This document shows, one piece after another, positions 1-3,499 of a stretch of DNA of 5,354 nt. The translations under genes were made by a program, and so were the position numbers. The notes beneath the pieces are model-generated. The model did not search any database and was not told the DNA's origin. It was given only the letters and a program-made list of their open reading frames with translations. Numbering within the stretch: the stretch's first letter is position 1; every line of letters begins with the position of its first letter. This DNA is from Nitrosomonadales bacterium (GTDB lineage: Bacteria; Pseudomonadota; Gammaproteobacteria; Burkholderiales; Gallionellaceae): positions 1 to 5,354 of the forward strand of contig JACREA010000141.1 of assembly GCA_016218465.1 (NCBI GenBank), written 5' to 3'.

Positions 1-30
1 CAATATATGGGGCATGTCCTAAAGAAGTGA
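1..30 (+). other. possible 3' end of an upstream gene
   Basis: Frame 1 is open from the window edge and ends in TGA at 28-30, giving a nine-residue tail QYMGHVLKK. Frame 2 is also open from base 2 to TAA at 20-22 (NIWGMS). A strong hairpin begins at base 36, which is where a terminator would sit if a gene ended here. Which frame is real, and what the gene is, cannot be told from so few codons. A cytochrome oxidase assembly gene would fit the heme O synthase downstream, but that is only a guess from context. Confidence 0.2.
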
Positions 31-35
31 GATGA

Positions 36-63
36 GTGGAAGGATGCCTCGGCATCCTTCCAC
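36..63 (+). terminator. 13-bp perfect hairpin, probable terminator of upstream gene
   Basis: Bases 36-48 (GTGGAAGGATGCC) are the exact reverse complement of 51-63, leaving only TC between the arms, so the effective loop is a CTCG-type tetraloop. The stem is long and GC-rich enough to stop transcription. The tract after it (GATTCCTTGT) is only weakly T-rich, so it is not a textbook intrinsic terminator. It lies between a possible upstream gene end and ctaB and would separate their transcripts. Confidence 0.55.
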
Positions 64-93
64 GATTCCTTGTAGGAGAAGTAAAGATTCACA

Positions 94-165
94 GTTAGAG
101 GGAGACCTCTAACCTAAGCTTGATGTGCGCTAAATTGAGAAACTGCGGGCACGGCTTAGGTTAGA
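94..165 (+). promoter_or_regulatory. leader of ctaB with two mutually exclusive stems
   Basis: Stem A pairs 94-101 (GTTAGAGG) with 106-113 (CCTCTAAC) around a GAGA loop, which is of the stable GNRA type. Stem B pairs 108-119 (TCTAACCTAAGC) with 154-165 (GCTTAGGTTAGA), a perfect 12-bp match across a 34-base loop. Both need bases 108-113, so they cannot form together. Such switching pairs occur in attenuators and riboswitches, but I recognise no known riboswitch consensus, and neither stem ends in a U tract. Smaller hairpins follow near the ctaB ribosome binding site: 182-187 with 202-207, and 206-211 with 221-226. No convincing -35/-10 pair is seen. The pairing is certain from the sequence; a regulatory role is inference. 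Confidence 0.4.
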
Positions 166-245
166 AGTATTCAGAAATAAAAATCTGGAAAAATCAACCA
201 ACAGATTCTCCATGAGACCGGGAGAAGAAGGATACGGGCATCAAG

Positions 246-1109
246 ATGATAGCAATCAAACAATATATTAATCTCTTCAAACTACGCATAGGTTTCGTTA
301 TTACTCTGGCGGCCTTGGGCGGCATGGCAATTACCCCGGGTCAAGCGCTGACGAGCTTGCAAGTCCTGATTCTGTCGCTGACAGTTATGATGGCCTCTGC
401 AGCTGCGGGAGCTTTCAACCAATACTTTGAACGCGATATCGATGCAAAAATGGCGCGTACAAATAACCGCCCTTTTGTAAATGGTTTTCTTCAGCATGGC
501 CGCAAGTGGTTGGTGATAATCGGTGCAATGCTTGCGGTTGCGGTAACATCCGCTGCCTTTGCGTTTAATGCGATAACGGCACTGAACATATTCCTCGGTG
601 CATTTACCTACGCTATTGTTTATACGGCTTGGCTGAAACGGCGCACTTGGTTGAACATTGTGTTTGGTGGATTGGCGGGAAGCTTTGCGGTGCTTGCCGG
701 TGCGGCAGCAGTCGATCCTTCGTTTGGTCCGCTTCCCGGGCTGCTTGCATTGGTGCTTTTCCTGTGGACCCCTCCACATTTCTGGAGCCTGGCGATAGTC
801 ATTCGCGATCAATACGCAGCAGCTGGAGTGCCTATGCTTCCGGTGATAAAGGGCGACAAGAAAGCGGCACGCATTATTTTGGGGCACACCATCCTTCTGG
901 TATTAGTTTCCCTTATGCCCGGGTTTTACGGCTTGGGTTGGATCTATCTGACCGGAGCTTTATTGGGTGGAGCCTATTTCATTATCAAGAGCGTACAACT
1001 ACTGAACCATCCCACCAAACAGGCGGCTATGGCCAATTTCTATGCATCGCTGATACATTTTAGCGTGTTGATGATTGCCCTAATGTTGGAAGTGAATTTC
1101 GCCACCTGA
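246..1109 (+). CDS. ctaB: heme O synthase (protoheme IX farnesyltransferase, CtaB/CyoE)
   Basis: This integral membrane prenyltransferase of the UbiA superfamily transfers a farnesyl group from farnesyl diphosphate to protoheme IX, making heme O for heme-copper terminal oxidases. At 287 residues it has the usual family length. The first polyprenyl-diphosphate motif is at residues 58-76, N58-QYFERDID with M69, R71, T72, R75 and P76. The second conserved block covers residues 126-203: YTAWLKRRT, NIVFGG, LFLWTPPHFW (172-180) and AGVPMLPV (193-200). About eight hydrophobic segments are visible. In the second motif, the position that is Asp or Glu before Tyr in the Escherichia coli and Bacillus proteins as I recall them is Q189, with D188 one step earlier. 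The ATG at 246 has AAGGA at 228-232, 13 bases away, and GGG at 236-238, so the ribosome site is mediocre. There is no close downstream partner: the next gene is over 350 bases away. The assignment is firm. Confidence 0.95.
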   Translation: MIAIKQYINLFKLRIGFVITLAALGGMAITPGQALTSLQVLILSLTVMMASAAAGAFNQYFERDIDAKMARTNNRPFVNGFLQHGRKWLVIIGAMLAVAVTSAAFAFNAITALNIFLGAFTYAIVYTAWLKRRTWLNIVFGGLAGSFAVLAGAAAVDPSFGPLPGLLALVLFLWTPPHFWSLAIVIRDQYAAAGVPMLPVIKGDKKAARIILGHTILLVLVSLMPGFYGLGWIYLTGALLGGAYFIIKSVQLLNHPTKQAAMANFYASLIHFSVLMIALMLEVNFAT

Positions 1110-1145
1110 ATTCAATTTTGTTTGACTCGGCATCAAGAAACAGAA

Positions 1146-1167
1146 ACATGGGGATGCATCTCCATGT
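1146..1167 (+). terminator. palindromic hairpin downstream of ctaB
   Basis: The stem pairs ACATGGGGA (1146-1154) with TCTCCATGT (1159-1167), nine pairs with one G-T wobble and a TGCA loop. It starts 37 bases after the ctaB stop codon. No U tract follows, so it could be a Rho-assisted 3' end, an mRNA-stabilising hairpin, or, because it is nearly symmetric, a protein-binding palindrome. The fold is clear; the role is uncertain. Confidence 0.35.
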
Positions 1168-1261
1168 CGGCAGCATCGATAAAGGGAACCTCTAAAATCA
1201 TCGGTACAGCAGCTATTGTTTTTACGAAGATATTCATGAGTCCCGTCACGCTTTAAGCTGC

Positions 1262-1303
1262 CTTAATTATCAGGCGGACTAAATATAATGCACTGGTTCC
1301 AGT
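1262..1303 (+). promoter_or_regulatory. candidate promoter with adjacent inverted repeat
   Basis: TATAAT at 1284-1289 matches the sigma-70 -10 consensus exactly. The -35 region is poor: CTTAAT at 1262-1267 gives a 16-base spacer, or TTAATT at 1263-1268 gives 15. Three bases downstream of the -10 box lies ACTGG-TT-CCAGT (1292-1303), a perfect 5-bp inverted repeat that would overlap the transcription start and could be an operator. A weak -35 with a repeat at the start would fit an activated or repressed promoter for the gene at 1467, leaving a leader of about 170 bases. I recognise no CueR-type or CusR-type consensus. This is inference from motifs only. Confidence 0.3.
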
Positions 1304-1466
1304 ACCCATAAATGCCATACCAAATTTCTGTTATGTCATTTCCAAAGGTCGTGTTTATTCAAACCTCTTTGGGGATGATTATTTTTGCCGATCACAATCT
1401 GGAACGGGTTGCCAGGGATATATTTCTTCGTTTCGGACACTGTGCAACAAGATTAAGGAAATCACT

Positions 1467-1805
1467 ATGCGCGCTAAAAATTTAGCCTGCCTGTTATTGT
1501 GCGCCGCAATTGGACACCCACAATATGCATTCGCCGCTGCATTCTGCCCGGTAACCTCGGACGGGAAAATTCGTATAGATGAGTGTAGGTACAGCTCTAA
1601 CGAAGCGTGCAAGCAAGCAAATGAGAGCAAAAGAGATTGCGTAGCCGATCAGCCACCTCCATCGACCAATGCACCGTATTGCTTGATAATGGGAGCGTTC
1701 GAAGTTTGCGACAAATACTATGACTATGAGTCATGCGAACAAGAAGCCCAAAAACGAATCGGCAGTTGTATGGTAAACCCGTATTACAAAAGCCCTGACA
1801 AATAA
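1467..1805 (+). CDS. secreted Cys-rich small protein with two similar halves (DUF3551-like pattern)
   Basis: Function unknown. The 112-residue product begins with a classical Sec signal peptide: MRAK, a hydrophobic core (residues 6-16), and a likely cut after AFA at residue 23 or 24. The mature part has eight cysteines, C27, C40, C48, C58 and C72, C81, C90, C101. Each set of four shows the pattern aromatic-Cys, then Cys-x-Tyr, then Glu-x-Cys or Ser-Cys, an Ala/Lys-rich helix-like stretch, and a final Cys-x-Val. The halves are joined by a proline-rich linker (62-70). The second half ends SCMVNPYYK, like the C-x-x-NP-Y ending I associate with DUF3551-type periplasmic proteins. Four disulfides in the periplasm are likely; metal binding is possible given the neighbours but unproven. 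The start is well supported by AAGGA at 1455-1459, seven bases before the ATG. It lies 126 bases before cusB on the same strand and may or may not share its transcript. Confidence 0.75.
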   Translation: MRAKNLACLLLCAAIGHPQYAFAAAFCPVTSDGKIRIDECRYSSNEACKQANESKRDCVADQPPPSTNAPYCLIMGAFEVCDKYYDYESCEQEAQKRIGSCMVNPYYKSPDK

Positions 1806-1827
1806 CAGCCTTTGCATTTTTCAATCA

Positions 1828-1859
1828 ACCGCTATGCGGTGTAATTTTGCCCCATAGCG
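1828..1859 (+). terminator. weak hairpin(s) between small gene and cusB
   Basis: ACCGC (1828-1832) pairs with GCGGT (1836-1840) around TAT, followed by GTAATTTT, a short terminator-like shape 23 bases after the preceding stop codon. An alternative 7-bp pairing joins CGCTATG (1830-1836) to CATAGCG (1853-1859) and excludes the first. Both stems are short, so termination would be partial at best. Downstream, TATAAA at 1876-1881 could be a -10 box for cusB, but no acceptable -35 box accompanies it. Confidence 0.3.
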
Positions 1860-1931
1860 TCGGCCAATACAAAGTTATAAATTCTTTCAGGCTGAACCTA
1901 TTGGAGCACATTCATCTCTCGACATACAAAC

Positions 1932-3350
1932 ATGGCGTGGCCTGAAAAAAAACGGTATCTCGAATTGCTTGAAGCGCTTGCATTCAAACATGCGAAGCGG
2001 TGGCTGGGCATATGTGCAATCTCAACCCTGATAATTATCGGATATTTCAACGTTGGCCATTCGGCAAACCGGCTTGGCGGCAACGCTTCTGCCGCTCCCG
2101 CGACTCAATTAAATCTTGATCAAATATCCACCGCCGGCGATGCCTCGGCAAAACCGGCAACAAAGCTTTGGGTATGCCCCATGCATCCCCAGGTTATCAA
2201 AGAGCAGCCAGGTGTATGCCAGATTTGCGGCATGGATCTGGTGAATATGGAGCAGCCAGGCACGCACCAATCCGGGCATAGCCACGGCGTGCATCTCGAC
2301 ACAGCCTCGCAGCAGAAGCTGGGAGTACGTTTAGCCGCAGCCGAATGGCGAACGCTGAGCCAGGACATCCACGCCTATGGCAATGTGGTTGCCGATGAAA
2401 GCTTGGCTTTCAACCTTAGCGCGAAACTTGAAGGGGTAATCAAAAAACTCCATGTAAATTCAATTGGACAGCAAGTAGAGGCAGGGCAAGTGATTTATGA
2501 AATATATTCCCCTGAGTTGCTTAAATCCCAGTTCGAATTCGTCGAATTGCTTAAGGAAAAAAATAAGCTTTTGCAGGTCATGATGTCCGATGATGCGCAT
2601 ACAACCGCATATACAATGCCCGAGGACGAGATGATGGATGTGAGAATAAATGCAAAAAACCGCAACCTTTACACTGAAAAATTTCTCTATGTTGATGCTG
2701 GCGAACTGATTGAAGAACTCAATAGAACCTACAGGCCAAAGGAAGTAGTTGAAATACGTGCTCCGCAGCCCGGTTTCGTTACCAAGATCGAGGTTCATGA
2801 AGGCAGCGCTGTCAAGCCGATGGATAACCTGTTTTCCTTCGCCAACCCTTCGCGGGTCTGGATCGATGTGCCGCTTTTCCCCGATCAACTGGCTTGGGTA
2901 AAAGATAGGGATGAGGTGACGGTACGCCTGCCAAAGTCCAACACGCCGGAAATCAAGGCACGTCTGCAATTTATCTCCCCAATGATTGATAGCACGACGC
3001 GCACTGTGCAGGCACGGTTAAGCGTTAACAATACCAAAAACCAACTGCTCATAGGCTCCTTCCTCGATGTCATCATTCACGCCAAGCCGCATAAGGCGCT
3101 TGCCGTGCCCCGCTCGGCGGTAATGCGCACCGGCAAGGGCGATTGGGTAATGCTGGCCGAGGGCGAAGGACACTTTACGCCAGTCGAAGTGAAAACCGGA
3201 ATTGAAGCCGCCGATTCCATTGAAATCACTGCCGGTTTGCAAGCCGGCGATCAGTTTGCGGTAAACGGGCAATTCTTATTGGATGCGGCGGCATCGATAA
3301 GTGATGCCGCGCAGCGCATGCATAACAACCACGATGCAGGCAAACATTAA
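1932..3350 (+). CDS. cusB: CusB-type periplasmic adaptor of a Cu(I)/Ag(I) RND efflux system
   Basis: This membrane-fusion protein links the inner-membrane RND pump to an outer-membrane channel and, in the Cus family, hands metal to CusA. At 472 residues it is longer than Escherichia coli CusB (about 407). A hydrophobic anchor covers residues 25-39, followed by an Ala/Pro-rich linker. A heavy-metal-binding module lies at about 79-106, with C82-PMHP, C96-QIC and GMDLV. A His-rich link (H112, H116, H118, H121) follows. Barrel-sandwich halves lie near 160-194 and 272-305, split by a helical hairpin region with Met217, Met218, Met229, Met234 and Met235. Beta-barrel and membrane-proximal domains cover about 306-450, and the tail is His-rich (MHNNHDAGKH). 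The start is uncertain: GGAG at 1903-1906 is 25 bases from the ATG, no other ATG, GTG or TTG lies between, and a stop in frame sits at 1893-1895. GC content dips sharply over 2401-2760. No cusC or cusF is visible nearby. Confidence 0.92.
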   Translation: MAWPEKKRYLELLEALAFKHAKRWLGICAISTLIIIGYFNVGHSANRLGGNASAAPATQLNLDQISTAGDASAKPATKLWVCPMHPQVIKEQPGVCQICGMDLVNMEQPGTHQSGHSHGVHLDTASQQKLGVRLAAAEWRTLSQDIHAYGNVVADESLAFNLSAKLEGVIKKLHVNSIGQQVEAGQVIYEIYSPELLKSQFEFVELLKEKNKLLQVMMSDDAHTTAYTMPEDEMMDVRINAKNRNLYTEKFLYVDAGELIEELNRTYRPKEVVEIRAPQPGFVTKIEVHEGSAVKPMDNLFSFANPSRVWIDVPLFPDQLAWVKDRDEVTVRLPKSNTPEIKARLQFISPMIDSTTRTVQARLSVNNTKNQLLIGSFLDVIIHAKPHKALAVPRSAVMRTGKGDWVMLAEGEGHFTPVEVKTGIEAADSIEITAGLQAGDQFAVNGQFLLDAAASISDAAQRMHNNHDAGKH

Positions 3351-3373
3351 CGTGAAACTCGCGTTGCGAGGGA

Positions 3374-3425
3374 AACGGGCATGGCGGGTTTCATCATCAG
3401 TAGTGGCATATTTGCCATGCCCGTT
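3374..3425 (+). repeat. 12-bp perfect inverted repeat between cusB and cusA
   Basis: AACGGGCATGGC (3374-3385) is the exact reverse complement of 3414-3425, across a 28-base loop. It sits in the 149-base gap after the cusB stop codon (3348-3350). A small hairpin, CTCGC (3358-3362) with GCGAG (3366-3370), lies just before it. As RNA this would be a strong structure able to protect cusB mRNA or slow transcription into cusA; as DNA it could be a binding site or a small repeat element. No further copy is seen in the window. Confidence 0.5.
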
Positions 3426-3460
3426 AGGCACAAAAAGTTTTGCCACAAAGAAATGCTAAT

Positions 3461-3489
3461 TTTTCGCGTCTCTAACGCGAAGATTTTTT
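3461..3489 (+). terminator. terminator-like hairpin plus T6 just upstream of cusA
   Basis: TTCGCGT (3463-3469) pairs with ACGCGAA (3475-3481) around a CTCTA loop. Two more pairs (one U-G wobble) extend the stem to 3461/3483, and six Ts follow at once at 3484-3489. This is the classic shape of an intrinsic terminator, although the stem has an AT-rich base. It ends ten bases before the cusA ATG, and the cusA Shine-Dalgarno bases GGA (3490-3492) follow directly. TCGCGTT at 3359-3365 could pair with AACGCGA at 3474-3480 and prevent the hairpin, so an attenuator is conceivable. Termination is plausible by form; its efficiency and any control are inference. Confidence 0.5.
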
Positions 3490-3499
3490 GGACTCAAGC

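Larger units (their letters stand above)
1110..1466. other. gene-poor spacer between ctaB and the small secreted protein
   Basis: This 357-base stretch carries a near-perfect 22-bp palindrome at 1146-1167, a perfect TATAAT at 1284-1289 and a short inverted repeat at 1292-1303. There is also a weaker hairpin, 1342-1347 (CCAAAG) with 1367-1372 (CTTTGG), followed about ten bases later by a T5 run at 1382-1386. The longest ATG reading frame I noticed on the + strand is 30 codons (1164-1256), which I do not call as a gene. A frame on the opposite strand overlaps the 5' half of the downstream gene and has no recognisable content. I see no remnant of a known protein here. Confidence 0.5.

Noticed and set aside
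135..163. TTGAGA (135-140) as a -35 box for ctaB
   Set aside because: No -10 hexamer with an acceptable match lies 16-18 bases downstream.
282..887. Long opposite-strand reading frame across ctaB
   Set aside because: It is Cys/Arg/His/Gln-rich with no family signature and lies wholly over a well-conserved membrane enzyme, so it is a shadow frame.
629..1063. + strand frame of 144 codons inside ctaB
   Set aside because: It overlaps the conserved second half of heme O synthase in another frame and has no recognisable domain.
1184..1201. GGGAACCTCTAAAATC resembling an insertion-sequence end
   Set aside because: No matching inverted partner, transposase fragment or target duplication is found in the window.
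1380..1630. Opposite-strand frame across the 5' part of the small secreted protein gene
   Set aside because: The + strand gene has a good ribosome site, signal peptide and regular Cys pattern; the opposite frame has none of these.
2460..2969. Opposite-strand 169-codon frame across cusB
   Set aside because: It is a shadow of the adaptor gene with no motif; cusB itself is well supported in this stretch.
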